From positions 1-43,547 of the forward strand of contig JAFKFQ010000261.1 in assembly GCA_017308215.1 (NCBI GenBank): DNA of 43,547 nucleotides, given 5' to 3'. The first letter of the stretch is position 1; every line of letters begins with the position of its first letter. Source of the stretch: a bacterium. GTDB lineage: Bacteria; Planctomycetota; Planctomycetia; Gemmatales; Gemmataceae. Of the stretch, positions 25,135 to 34,308 are shown in pieces. A program made the translations under genes and the position numbers. The notes under the pieces are model-generated. The model did not search any database, was not told the origin of the DNA, and saw only the letters and a program-made list of their open reading frames with translations.

Positions 25135-25974
25135 TCAGTCGCCGTTGAGGTTCTCGCCGAGCTTGGCCAGCGCCTCGCTCTCGATCTGGCGGACGCGCTC
25201 GCGCGTCAGCCCGAGGCACTCGCCGATCTCCTTCAGCGTCTTCGGCTCCTCGTCGTCCAGCCCGAACCGCATCCGCAGCACCGTCGCCTCGCGCTTGTCC
25301 ATCTTCTCCAGCAGCACCATCACGTGCTTCAGGTCGTCCGTCTCCACCATCTCCGTGTCCGGCGTCTTCGACCGGTTGTCCATGAGCATCTCCTCGATGC
25401 TCCACCCCTGCTCCCCGCCCTGGTCGGTCTGCGGGGCCGAGTTGTAGACGCGGATCGCCTTCTTGATGATGTTCAGCTTCTTCTTCGGCAGGCCGAGGAA
25501 CTTCGCCACCTCCTCGTGGGTCGGCGGGCGGCCGAGCTCGTCGGACAGCTTGTTCGTCGCCCGCCGCCACTTCGCCAGCAGCTCGACCATGTACGCCGGG
25601 ATGCGGATCGTCTTCGCCGTGTTCACCAGCGCCCGCTTGATGCTCTGCTTGATCCAGTAGCTCGCGTAGGTCGAGAACCGCGTCCCCATCACCGGGTCGA
25701 ACCCCTCGACCGCCCGCAGCAGGCCGAGGTTGCCCTCCTCGATGAGGTCCTGCAGCGCCAGCCCCTTGCCGGTGTACCCGCGGGCGATGTTGACCACGAG
25801 GCGGAGGTTCGCCCGGACCATCTGGTCGCGGGCCTCGGTGTCCCCGGTGGCGATCGCCCGGGCCAGGGACTTCTCCTGGTCGGCGGTCAACAGGGCCGTC
25901 TCGTTGATCTCGCGCAGGTAGGTCTCGAGGGGCGACTGGACCACGTCCGGGCGGTAGCGGCGGAGTCGGGACAT
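25135..25974 (-). CDS. RNA polymerase sigma factor, SigA/RpoD (sigma-70) family
   Basis: 279 residues. Region 1.2 (SPLETYLREINETALLTADQ), region 2 (ANLRLVVNIARGYTGKGLAL, DLIEEGNLGLLRAVEGFDP, RFSTYASYWIKQSIKRAL), region 3 (RPPTHEEVAKFLGLPKKKL) and region 4 (REATVLRMRFGLDDEEPKTL, LTRERVRQIESEALAKL) are all present. The long acidic region 1.1 of a true housekeeping factor is missing, so this is a group 2 or a short primary sigma. The leader upstream is long (about 310 bases to a candidate promoter) and holds an operator-like palindrome. Confidence 0.92.
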   Translation of the reverse strand: MSRLRRYRPDVVQSPLETYLREINETALLTADQEKSLARAIATGDTEARDQMVRANLRLVVNIARGYTGKGLALQDLIEEGNLGLLRAVEGFDPVMGTRFSTYASYWIKQSIKRALVNTAKTIRIPAYMVELLAKWRRATNKLSDELGRPPTHEEVAKFLGLPKKKLNIIKKAIRVYNSAPQTDQGGEQGWSIEEMLMDNRSKTPDTEMVETDDLKHVMVLLEKMDKREATVLRMRFGLDDEEPKTLKEIGECLGLTRERVRQIESEALAKLGENLNGD

Positions 25975-26287
25975 TACGGCATCCTGTCGGTGTGGGTCCG
26001 GCAGCGGTCCGGCGGGCGCGAGCGAGTCGGCGGCCCGGCATCCTGGCGTCGTCGGCGGTCGGTCGCCGCGGACGAACCCGCAGGGACGTATCGACCGCTG
26101 AAACGATCCCCTGGACCGGTGCGCCGGGTCGCGGCCCGACGGGGGCGGATTGGGGCGGGCGCCGAGCGCACGCCGGGCACCACCCGGGCGATGTCCACAA
26201 GCGGCACAACCCGCGCCGCCGGACGAGGCGGCGCGATCGGTCGTGGAAACGCGGCGGCGCGACGGGGCGCCCCGCGTTACCTCTTGG

Positions 26288-26316
26288 AATCTAATTTAGG
26301 TCCGGGATGAGGGCAA
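26288..26316 (-). promoter_or_regulatory. candidate sigma-70 promoter for the SigA-like gene
   Basis: On the minus strand TTGCCC (26311-26316) and TAGATT (26288-26293) are separated by exactly 17 bases and lie in a locally AT-rich patch. Each box matches the consensus at four of six positions. It would start transcription about 300 bases upstream of the sigma factor start codon. Prediction only. Confidence 0.4.
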
Positions 26317-26352
26317 ATCGTTTCCCGTCGAGAATCCCGGATTAGCAGACCT

Positions 26353-26373
26353 TAACGGCTGTAACAACCGTTA
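26353..26373. promoter_or_regulatory. 21-base palindrome, operator-like
   Basis: taacggctgt at 26353-26362, a central a, and acaaccgtta at 26364-26373 form an inverted repeat with one mismatched pair. It lies about 36 bases upstream of the candidate -35 box for the sigma factor. The size and symmetry fit a dimeric regulator site; the regulator is unknown. Confidence 0.45.
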
Positions 26374-26432
26374 CCGCTTCACCAGTTGTAGACGGGGGTT
26401 TCCGAAAAGAGTTGCTTGACCCGCCGGGAAAA

Positions 26433-26462
26433 GTCGGGCCGGCGGGGGGACGCCGGCCCGAC
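26433..26462 (-). terminator. intrinsic terminator of rpsA
   Basis: gtcgggccggcg (26433-26444) and cgccggcccgac (26451-26462) form a perfect 12-base GC-rich stem with a 6-base loop. Read on the minus strand, the stem is followed by TTTTCCC. It starts 20 bases after the rpsA stop codon, so it is a good Rho-independent terminator. Confidence 0.8.
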
Positions 26463-26481
26463 CTGCGGTGTCAGCCGAACA

Positions 26482-28290
<1,809 letters not shown>

Positions 28291-28619
28291 AGTGGGGGTG
28301 TGGGAGCGGCCCGATACCGACGGCGTGGCGGCGGGCGGGTGCGGTTGAAGGTTCTCTCCGGGCTCCCCGGCCGGCCGCGTGGCCGGCACCGTCGGGGGCG
28401 AAGACTGAGGATTGTAGCGACGGGTCAAGGGCGCCGACAGCCCGGCTCGTTCCGTTCGGTTGAAGGGGTGAGCGGGTGCTGGGGTGAGCGGGTGAAGGGG
28501 TGAAGGCCGGGCGGCGTCTGTCCAGGGGGAATACCGTCCCTGGCTCGGGATCATCCGTTCACCCCTTCACCCGCTCACCCCTTCACGCGACACCGACCGC
28601 CGCGGAGACGCACAAGCGA
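28291..28619. other. 329-base divergent intergenic region between rpsA and an ABC permease gene
   Basis: No gene is supported. The rpsA side holds a possible -10 box on the minus strand (TACAAT, at 28411-28416) without a good -35 at the right distance. The right half holds the long inverted repeat at 28481-28581, inside which ccaggg (28522) and ccctgg (28538) form a smaller hairpin. The permease gene's promoter must overlap or lie inside this repeat. Confidence 0.5.
28481..28581. repeat. 101-base inverted repeat with 24-base perfect arms
   Basis: Bases 28481-28504 are exactly complementary to 28558-28581; the arms are built from ggggtgagcgggtgaa-type units, and a further partial copy lies just upstream at 28461-28478. 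A smaller ccaggg/ccctgg stem lies in the loop. The second arm ends 38 bases before the permease start codon. Confidence 0.85.
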
Positions 28620-30200
28620 ATGAACCTCATCCAAGCGATCCGCTTCGCCCTCGGCGGGCTCTGGCGGCAGAAGGTGCGGACGGCGCTGACCCTCGTCGGC
28701 GTCGCGGTCGGTACCGCGGCGCTCGTGTTCAGTCTGTCGCTCGGGATCGGGCTGCGGGCGTTCATCGACCGCGAGTTCCGCGAGCGCGACGCCTTCTGGC
28801 GCGTCACCGTCCGCGTCGCCGATCCCACCCCGGACCCCGAGAAGGTCCCGCCCGAGAAGGTCGAGGTGACCGGCGCGATCGACCCCGAGCGCCGCGCCCG
28901 CCTCCGCGAGGCGCTCGCCCGGCGGTACCTGCGCGACGAGCTCCGCACCCCGCCCAAGCCGCTCGACAAGGCCGCCGTCGCCGCGCTCGAGGCGCTCCCC
29001 GACGTGTCCGAGGTCCGCATCGTCCGCTCCTCGAACGGCCGCGCCTGGCTCGCCGACCGCTCGGCGCCCGCGTTCGTGGTGTCCGCCAAGCTCGACTCGC
29101 TGACACCGCGCCTCATCGCGGGCACGCTTCCGGTCGATGACTCCGGCGTCGTCCTGAGCGAACTGGCGCTCTACGACCTGGGCGTCCGCGACGACGCGGC
29201 GCTCGACGCTGCGCTCGGCGCCCCCGTGCAGGTGGACGTGGGCGGCACCACCATCGCCCCGCAGTTCGCGCTGGCCCGGGCGCTGGCCGGCTGGCTCCCG
29301 ACCGACGACCTGAGCCGCGCCCAGGCGACGGCCCTGGCGCGCCTCGCCGTTGCGCTCCCGAAGTCGATCGACAAGCTCGACTTGGACCCCGCCGACCGCG
29401 ACGCCCTGCGCGGCCTGCTCGACCGCAAGTCCGACCCGACCCGCACCAACCGCCCCGACTCCGGGAAGGTCGCCAGCGGCCAGTTCAAGCTCGCCGGCGT
29501 CGTGCGGCTGCTCACCGAGGCCGAGCGGAAGAAGGCCGACCCGTTCGCCGGCTGGGAGCTCGCCGAGAGCGACGCCTACCTGACGCCGGCCGGCGGCGAG
29601 ACGGTACTCGACCAACTGCCGTGGGTGAAGAACACCGGCGTCCACTCGGTCGAGGTGCGGGTGCGGCCGGGCGGCGACATGCCGGCGGTGGTGGCGGCGG
29701 CGGAGGAAATGGGCTTCGGCACGTTCTCGGCGCTGCGGTGGTACAGCGCGGCGAAGCGCGAGGTCACGCTCGTCGCCGGCGGGCTGAACCTGTTCGCGCT
29801 GATCGGCCTGCTCGTGGCCGGGGTCGGCATCACCAACACGCTCGTCACCAGCGTGGTCGAGCGGACGCGCGAGATCGGCATCCTGAAGGCCGTCGGTGCG
29901 ACGCGCGGCCAGGTCACCGGCCTGTTCCTGACCGAGGGCGCCGCGATCGGCCTGACCGGCGGGCTGCTCGGGCTGGCGGCGGCGGTGGCCATCTCGTACC
30001 CGGCCGACGGGTACGTCCGCGGGCTGATCCGCGGGCAGATGGGGAACCACGAGATGAAGACGACGACGATCTTCGAGTTCCCGTGGTGGCTGCTCGTGGG
30101 CGGGGTGGTGTTTGCGGTGCTCATCACGACCCTGGCGGCCCTCTACCCCGCCCGCCGCGCCGCCCGCATCGACCCGATCCTGGCGCTGAAGTACGAGTGA
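28620..30200 (+). CDS. ABC transporter permease, FtsX/MacB type
   Basis: 526 residues from the ATG at 28620. One N-terminal membrane helix (VRTALTLVGVAVGTAALVFS) is followed by a long external domain (about residues 50-385) and three C-terminal helices. The FtsX signature is clear: LFALIGLLVAGVGITNTLVT, ERTREIGILKAVGATRGQVT and LYPARRAARIDPILALKYE. Such permeases work with a separate LolD/MacB-type ATPase in lipoprotein release, export or cell-envelope signalling; no ATPase gene is adjacent here. The external domain holds about 330 residues, larger than in a simple LolC/E. Confidence 0.88.
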   Translation: MNLIQAIRFALGGLWRQKVRTALTLVGVAVGTAALVFSLSLGIGLRAFIDREFRERDAFWRVTVRVADPTPDPEKVPPEKVEVTGAIDPERRARLREALARRYLRDELRTPPKPLDKAAVAALEALPDVSEVRIVRSSNGRAWLADRSAPAFVVSAKLDSLTPRLIAGTLPVDDSGVVLSELALYDLGVRDDAALDAALGAPVQVDVGGTTIAPQFALARALAGWLPTDDLSRAQATALARLAVALPKSIDKLDLDPADRDALRGLLDRKSDPTRTNRPDSGKVASGQFKLAGVVRLLTEAERKKADPFAGWELAESDAYLTPAGGETVLDQLPWVKNTGVHSVEVRVRPGGDMPAVVAAAEEMGFGTFSALRWYSAAKREVTLVAGGLNLFALIGLLVAGVGITNTLVTSVVERTREIGILKAVGATRGQVTGLFLTEGAAIGLTGGLLGLAAAVAISYPADGYVRGLIRGQMGNHEMKTTTIFEFPWWLLVGGVVFAVLITTLAALYPARRAARIDPILALKYE

Positions 30201-30267
30201 GGGGCTGGCGGGACGTGTGAGATTGCATTCTTGCAATCCCATCAGTGGCTCGGTGGGGGGCGGTTGG

Positions 30268-30726
30268 ATGGGGAGGCGTGTACCGACGCGGCTCGGTGTC
30301 CTGATCCTGCTCACGGTGGTCGGCGTCCCTCTCGCCGGCAGTTGGTGGCGGGTCGAGCGGTCGCGGGCCGCCACCGAGGCCGAGTCATTCGCCGCCCTGA
30401 GCGCGGCGGGTTCACCCGTTGAGTTGCGGGAGGTGGTCGGCCAGTTGGGTGTGGTGCTCGATGTCCGGGGCGGCGGGTGGGTTGCCGTCCGGTACCGGGA
30501 CTCGCACGCCGCCCCCGGCTGGTCGTCGGCCGTGGCCCGTGACAGCGGGGGCGGGTGGTGGGTCAGCCGCGAGCACTTCTGCGGCCAGTTCGCCATCCAT
30601 CGCGAACTCCGGGGGCGGGGCGAGGAGGGAGCTGCCGACCTGCGCGCAGTCGAGGAGGCCGGCAGCTTGGAGGCCGCGCGGGCGGTGCTGGCCGGGATTG
30701 GATTCCGGCCGGTTTCACCCCCGTAG
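30268..30726 (+). CDS. hypothetical protein with N-terminal membrane anchor
   Basis: 152 residues from the ATG at 30268; a GTG at 30217 would add 17 residues that look non-coding. One membrane helix or uncleaved signal (RLGVLILLTVVGVPLAGSWW) is followed by a soluble domain with LREVVGQLGVVLDVRGGGWV and SGGGWWVSREHFCGQFAIHR. Not recognised. It follows the permease by 67 bases, with a small hairpin (gattgc at 30221, gcaatc at 30233) between them. Confidence 0.6.
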   Translation: MGRRVPTRLGVLILLTVVGVPLAGSWWRVERSRAATEAESFAALSAAGSPVELREVVGQLGVVLDVRGGGWVAVRYRDSHAAPGWSSAVARDSGGGWWVSREHFCGQFAIHRELRGRGEEGAADLRAVEEAGSLEAARAVLAGIGFRPVSPP

Positions 30727-30883
30727 CCCAGGCGCTGAACCGACTGCCGCACCCGACCCGGCCCGCGCTTCTGGTTTTGAGTCCCCCGTCACGGTGGGCG
30801 CACCTCGGGACGCTGTAAAGATCACTTGCCCTTGTCACGCCCGGGCGGCTCTGGCTAACCTCCGCCGACGTCAGGAGGTGACC

Positions 30884-31411
30884 ATGACCCGATTTCGCCT
30901 GGCGGTTCTGGCCGCCCTTCTTGCCCAGCCCGCCGCGTCCGCCGGCCCCATCGCCTGGTCCTACTCCAGTGCCGGGGCCAGTCTGGGCGGCTACGGGTTC
31001 GACCCGGTCGCGCTCGCGTTCGAGACCGAGGACGGCGGCACCCAGGAGATCCACCTGATCGACGGGGTGCGGTCGCCGCTGCTGGTCAGCCCGATCCCCG
31101 TTAACGGCCCGACCCTCTGGACCCGGGTGGAACTCTGGGATACCGCCAGCGGTGAGGCGTACAGCTTCCGCATCCCGGTCGAGTTCTACGACAACGAGCC
31201 CGCCCCCGAGGGCGAGTGGGACACGCACGTCCCGCGGATCGGGACCATCACGCCGTTCGACGTGCTCCTCGGGGGGCACAAGTACCACGTGACCCGGGGG
31301 TCGGAACTCACCCTGACCGTCGGCGTCAGCGAGACCCCGGAGCCGGCGACCCTCCTGATGGGAGCGGTCGGGCTGGCCGGGCTCGGGTTCGTGCGGCGGC
31401 GTCTCGGCTGA
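30884..31411 (+). CDS. exported protein with PEP-CTERM sorting domain
   Basis: 175 residues from the ATG at 30884, which has an excellent AGGAGGTGA ribosome binding site. A signal peptide (RLAVLAALLAQPAASA) leads to a beta-rich body with many Asp/Glu/Tyr. The C-terminus is a textbook PEP-CTERM tail: ETPEPATLLM, a short hydrophobic helix (GAVGLAGLGF) and VRRRLG. Such tails are recognised by exosortase EpsH/XrtA-type enzymes, which are not in this window. The target is probably the cell surface or matrix. The body of the protein was not recognised. Confidence 0.88.
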   Translation: MTRFRLAVLAALLAQPAASAGPIAWSYSSAGASLGGYGFDPVALAFETEDGGTQEIHLIDGVRSPLLVSPIPVNGPTLWTRVELWDTASGEAYSFRIPVEFYDNEPAPEGEWDTHVPRIGTITPFDVLLGGHKYHVTRGSELTLTVGVSETPEPATLLMGAVGLAGLGFVRRRLG

Positions 31412-31463
31412 GTCAAAGGCGTTGACCCCGGTCTCGGGTGGCTCATCCCGGTGGAGAAGTGAC

Positions 31464-31949
31464 ATGGCCAAGCCGGCAAAGAACACGATCTGCCTTTGGT
31501 ACAACGGGGGCGCCGAGGACGCGGCGCGGTTCTACGCCCGGACCTTTCCCGACTCGTCCGTCGGCGCGGTGCACCGCGCGCCGGGCGACAACCCGTCGGG
31601 GAAGCAAGGGGACGTGCTGACCGTCGAGTTCACCGTAATGGGCATTCCGTGCCTCGGGCTCAACGGCGGGCCGGCGTTCCCGCACACCGAAGCGTTCTCG
31701 TTCCAGGTCGCGACCGCCGACCAAGCCGAAACGGACCGCTACTGGGACGCAATCGTCGGCAACGGCGGCCAGGAGAGCGCGTGCGGGTGGTGCAAGGACA
31801 AGTGGGGGTTGAACTGGCAGATCACCCCGGTCGCCCTGACAGAGGCGGTCTTCGGCCCCGACCCCGCAGCCGCCAAGCGGGCGTTCGACGCGATGATGAC
31901 GATGCGGAAGATCGACATCGCGGCGATCGAGGCGGCGTACCGCGGTTGA
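31464..31949 (+). CDS. PhnB-like VOC family protein
   Basis: 161 residues from the ATG at 31464 (GGAG seven bases upstream). The PhnB/3-demethylubiquinone-methyltransferase-like VOC pattern is present: ICLWYNGGAEDAARFYARTF, GIPCLGLNGGPAFPHTEAFS, YWDAIVGNGGQES, CGWCKDKWGLNWQITP, and a closing AFDAMMTMRKIDIAAIE. Despite the family name, most members have no known reaction and are not methyltransferases. Confidence 0.88.
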   Translation: MAKPAKNTICLWYNGGAEDAARFYARTFPDSSVGAVHRAPGDNPSGKQGDVLTVEFTVMGIPCLGLNGGPAFPHTEAFSFQVATADQAETDRYWDAIVGNGGQESACGWCKDKWGLNWQITPVALTEAVFGPDPAAAKRAFDAMMTMRKIDIAAIEAAYRG

Positions 31950-32115
31950 GGCGCACGGCACTGAACCCCGCGCCGTACCCGACGCCGGCCGTTGACAGTG
32001 TTCTCGTGACTCGTTGCTCACCCGGCGGCCGGCGCGGCTGAACTTCCGATTCGGCCGGCCGTGGGCGTGGTCCGCGGAGTGGAGTGCTCGCGTCCAGGAT
32101 GCCGGTGGGCTACCA

Positions 32116-32919
32116 ATGACGGCGCTCCCCGACGTACTCTACGTGGTGCTGTTCGCCGTCGTCGAACCACTCATCGACTACTCCGTCTTCTGGCCGGCCT
32201 ATCGCCGCCTGTCACGGGCCGATCCGGCCTGGGCGCGGAGGTGGCTCTGGGCGTCGGCCATCGGTCATCAGTGGGTCGTGGTCGCTTTCGGAATCGCGCT
32301 CTGGACGGCGAGCGGCCGGTCCTGGACGTCGTTCGGTTTCTCGGTGCCCGCCGGCTGGTGGTTGTGGGCCGCCGTCGCCTTGTTCCTGCTGTTGGCGGCC
32401 TACCACGCCTACGCGGCCGTGACCCTCGCCCGCTGCCCCGAAACCAGGACGAGCTTGCGACAGCAGATCGGGCCGCTCGCCGCCGTCGTGCCGCATACGC
32501 GGACCGAACTGTGTTGGTTCGGCGGGGTGTCGCTGACCGCGGGGTTCTGCGAGGAGTTCCTGTTTCGCGGCTACTTCATCTGGGTCTTCGCCCGGTGGCT
32601 CGGGTGGTGGGGCGCCGCGGCGCTGTCCCTGACGGTGTTCGCGGTCGGGCATCTTTATCAGGGGTGGAATGGCGTCCTCCGCACGGGAATCGTCGGCGCG
32701 CTCTTCACGCTGGTCGTGGCGGTCTTCGACTCCCTCTGGCCGGCGGTCGCGCTCCACGCCCTCGTCGATCTCGGCGCTGGCGTCATGGCGTGGCTGGCGC
32801 TGCGCGAGGGGTCGGCAACCGGCGCCGATGCGGAAGTGGAACCACGACCAGCGTCGGGAGGCGAATCGAGCTTGGTTCAGGCCGAACCCGATGCTGCGGC
32901 AGACCGACGGGGCGTGTAG
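32116..32919 (+). CDS. CPBP family intramembrane metalloprotease
   Basis: 267 residues from the ATG at 32116. About seven membrane helices. The CPBP (Abi/CAAX-type) motifs are present: EEFLFRGYF with E146, E147 and R151, a helix with H179 in VGHLYQGW, and H214 in LHALVDL. These form a glutamate/histidine metal site inside the membrane. In eukaryotes relatives process CAAX proteins; in bacteria they often act in bacteriocin self-immunity or membrane signalling. The substrate is unknown. A second putative membrane protease gene follows 75 bases later. A TTGACA at 31992-31997 could be a -35 box, but no good -10 follows. Confidence 0.88.
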   Translation: MTALPDVLYVVLFAVVEPLIDYSVFWPAYRRLSRADPAWARRWLWASAIGHQWVVVAFGIALWTASGRSWTSFGFSVPAGWWLWAAVALFLLLAAYHAYAAVTLARCPETRTSLRQQIGPLAAVVPHTRTELCWFGGVSLTAGFCEEFLFRGYFIWVFARWLGWWGAAALSLTVFAVGHLYQGWNGVLRTGIVGALFTLVVAVFDSLWPAVALHALVDLGAGVMAWLALREGSATGADAEVEPRPASGGESSLVQAEPDAAADRRGV

Positions 32920-32994
32920 GTTTTCTCAGAGTCGTCGGTTCAGCGGCCCCGCGGACTGCTGAGTCGTGGTGCTCGGCGCCCGGAGGGCGCTGCG

Positions 32995-33918
32995 ATGGCG
33001 AACGATGCGGAACTCGCCGCCCTGCGGTCGGCCCTGGAGGAGCAGCCGACCGACCTCGACCGGGCGTGGCAGTACTGGCGAGGGCTGGGCAACTGGCAGG
33101 GGCGCGACATCCGCAGCGGTGCCGACGTCGTGCGGGCGTTCCGCGCCGCCGCGGTGGCCGGCCCCGGGGGCGCGGCCGCGTTCGCCGCGGCATACTCCGA
33201 GTTGCACGCCCGGAGCGGCGAGGGGCCGCGCCCGTGCTTCGTCGATCGGGAGTTGCAGTCGGCCCTGTCGCGGTCACTGGCCGGCCTGGCCGACCAGGAC
33301 CGCCAGCGGGTCGAGTGGGTGTTGGGCTGCGTCACCAGCGGCCGGTCGGTGGCCCGCGTGCATCAGGCCGTCCTGGTCGGCTCCGCGGTCCTCGGCTCGT
33401 GGCTCGGGATGCAGGCCGTCCACGAGGCTGGCCACGTCCTCGGCGCCCGGCTGACGGGCGGCCGGGTCGAGCGGGTCGTCCTCCACCCGCTGACGATCTC
33501 CCGTACCGACCTGGCCGAGAACCCGCGCCCGCTGGCGGTGGTCTGGGCCGGCCCGGTGGTGGGCGTCGCCGCCCCGCTCCTCCTCTGGGCGGTCGCCGCC
33601 GCGGGCCAGGTGCCGGGGGCGTTCCTCCTCCGGTTCTTCGCCGGGTTCTGCCTGCTGACGAACGGGCTCTACATCGGGGTCGGGTCGCTCGACCGGGTGG
33701 GGGACGCCGGGGACATGCTCCGGCACGGGTCGGAGCCGTGGCAGTTGTGGCTGTTCGGGGCGGCCGCCGCTCCGGCCGGGTTGTGGCTGTGGAACCGGCA
33801 GGGGCCGCACTTCGGGCTCGGGCCGGTGAAGGGGCGGGTGAGCGGCCGCGCCGCCTACGCCGCCCTGGGCGCGTGCCTGGCGCTGTTGGGACTCGGGCTC
33901 GCCGTCGGGGGTGAGTAA
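32995..33918 (+). CDS. M50-like membrane zinc metalloprotease (putative)
   Basis: 307 residues. The first 120 residues are soluble and helical (LEEQPTDLDRAWQYWRGLGN), not recognised. A membrane helix then carries HEAGH at residues 143-147 (QAVHEAGHVLGARLTGG). Further helices include PLAVVWAGPVVGVAAPLLLW, resembling the NPxxG/GPxxN core of site-2-type proteases, and LTNGLYIGVGSLDRVGDAGD with an Asp that could be the third zinc ligand. This fits a divergent peptidase M50 enzyme. Direction of cleavage and substrate are unknown; pairing with the CPBP gene upstream may be meaningful. Confidence 0.7.
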   Translation: MANDAELAALRSALEEQPTDLDRAWQYWRGLGNWQGRDIRSGADVVRAFRAAAVAGPGGAAAFAAAYSELHARSGEGPRPCFVDRELQSALSRSLAGLADQDRQRVEWVLGCVTSGRSVARVHQAVLVGSAVLGSWLGMQAVHEAGHVLGARLTGGRVERVVLHPLTISRTDLAENPRPLAVVWAGPVVGVAAPLLLWAVAAAGQVPGAFLLRFFAGFCLLTNGLYIGVGSLDRVGDAGDMLRHGSEPWQLWLFGAAAAPAGLWLWNRQGPHFGLGPVKGRVSGRAAYAALGACLALLGLGLAVGGE

Positions 33919-34308
33919 CGGCCGAACCCCCGCGCTGCGGCCGTCGGGCGTTTCGTCAATCCCGAACCGGACGGCACCAGCCGGGTCACACGTACGAACA
34001 GGATATTCTAAACTTTCCGTTGACGAGCCGACCACTCGTCGGCGCCGAGAAGGTGTTCGCCGGGGCGATCGGAGCGGCCGGAGGGCGAAACGTCTTGCGC
34101 TCTCGGTCGCGCGGAGACCCACGGGTGAAATACCCACGCCCGCGCGGGCAGGGGTGGTGGGGGCGCATCAGCCGGTCCAACCCGACGATTCCGGCCCGAC
34201 AGGAGGGGGGACACGGCCCTGTTTTCGTTGCCAACCGGCGCAGCGGGCGGTAGCCTTCGGGAGTCCGCCCCACGGACGTACCGCCCCGCCCCGCGCTACC
34301 GGTCTGCC
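33919..34308. other. 390-base intergenic region upstream of the lipoxygenase
   Basis: No gene is supported in either strand; open frames here have no coding character. A locally AT-rich patch (aggatattctaaactttccg, about 34001-34020) could hold the -10 element of the lipoxygenase promoter, but no fitting -35 was found. A small hairpin, gccgac (34027-34032) with gtcggc (34038-34043), follows it. Transcription from there would leave a 280-base leader. Confidence 0.45.

Larger units (their letters stand above)
25975..26481. other. 507-base intergenic region upstream of the sigma factor
   Basis: No gene is supported here. It contains, from right to left: the rpsA terminator hairpin (26433-26462), a 21-base palindrome (26353-26373), and a candidate minus-strand promoter (26288-26316). 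Bases 25975-26287 would then be a long untranslated leader of the sigma factor mRNA. Composition changes sharply at about 26280: the right part is much AT-richer than the leader, consistent with a regulatory region. Confidence 0.6.

Noticed and set aside
31992..31997. TTGACA as a promoter for the CPBP protease gene
   Set aside because: A perfect -35 word, but no acceptable -10 box lies 16-18 bases downstream.
33986..34273. Possible 95-codon minus-strand gene upstream of the lipoxygenase
   Set aside because: Codon use has no third-position G/C bias like the neighbours, no ribosome binding site and no recognisable motif.
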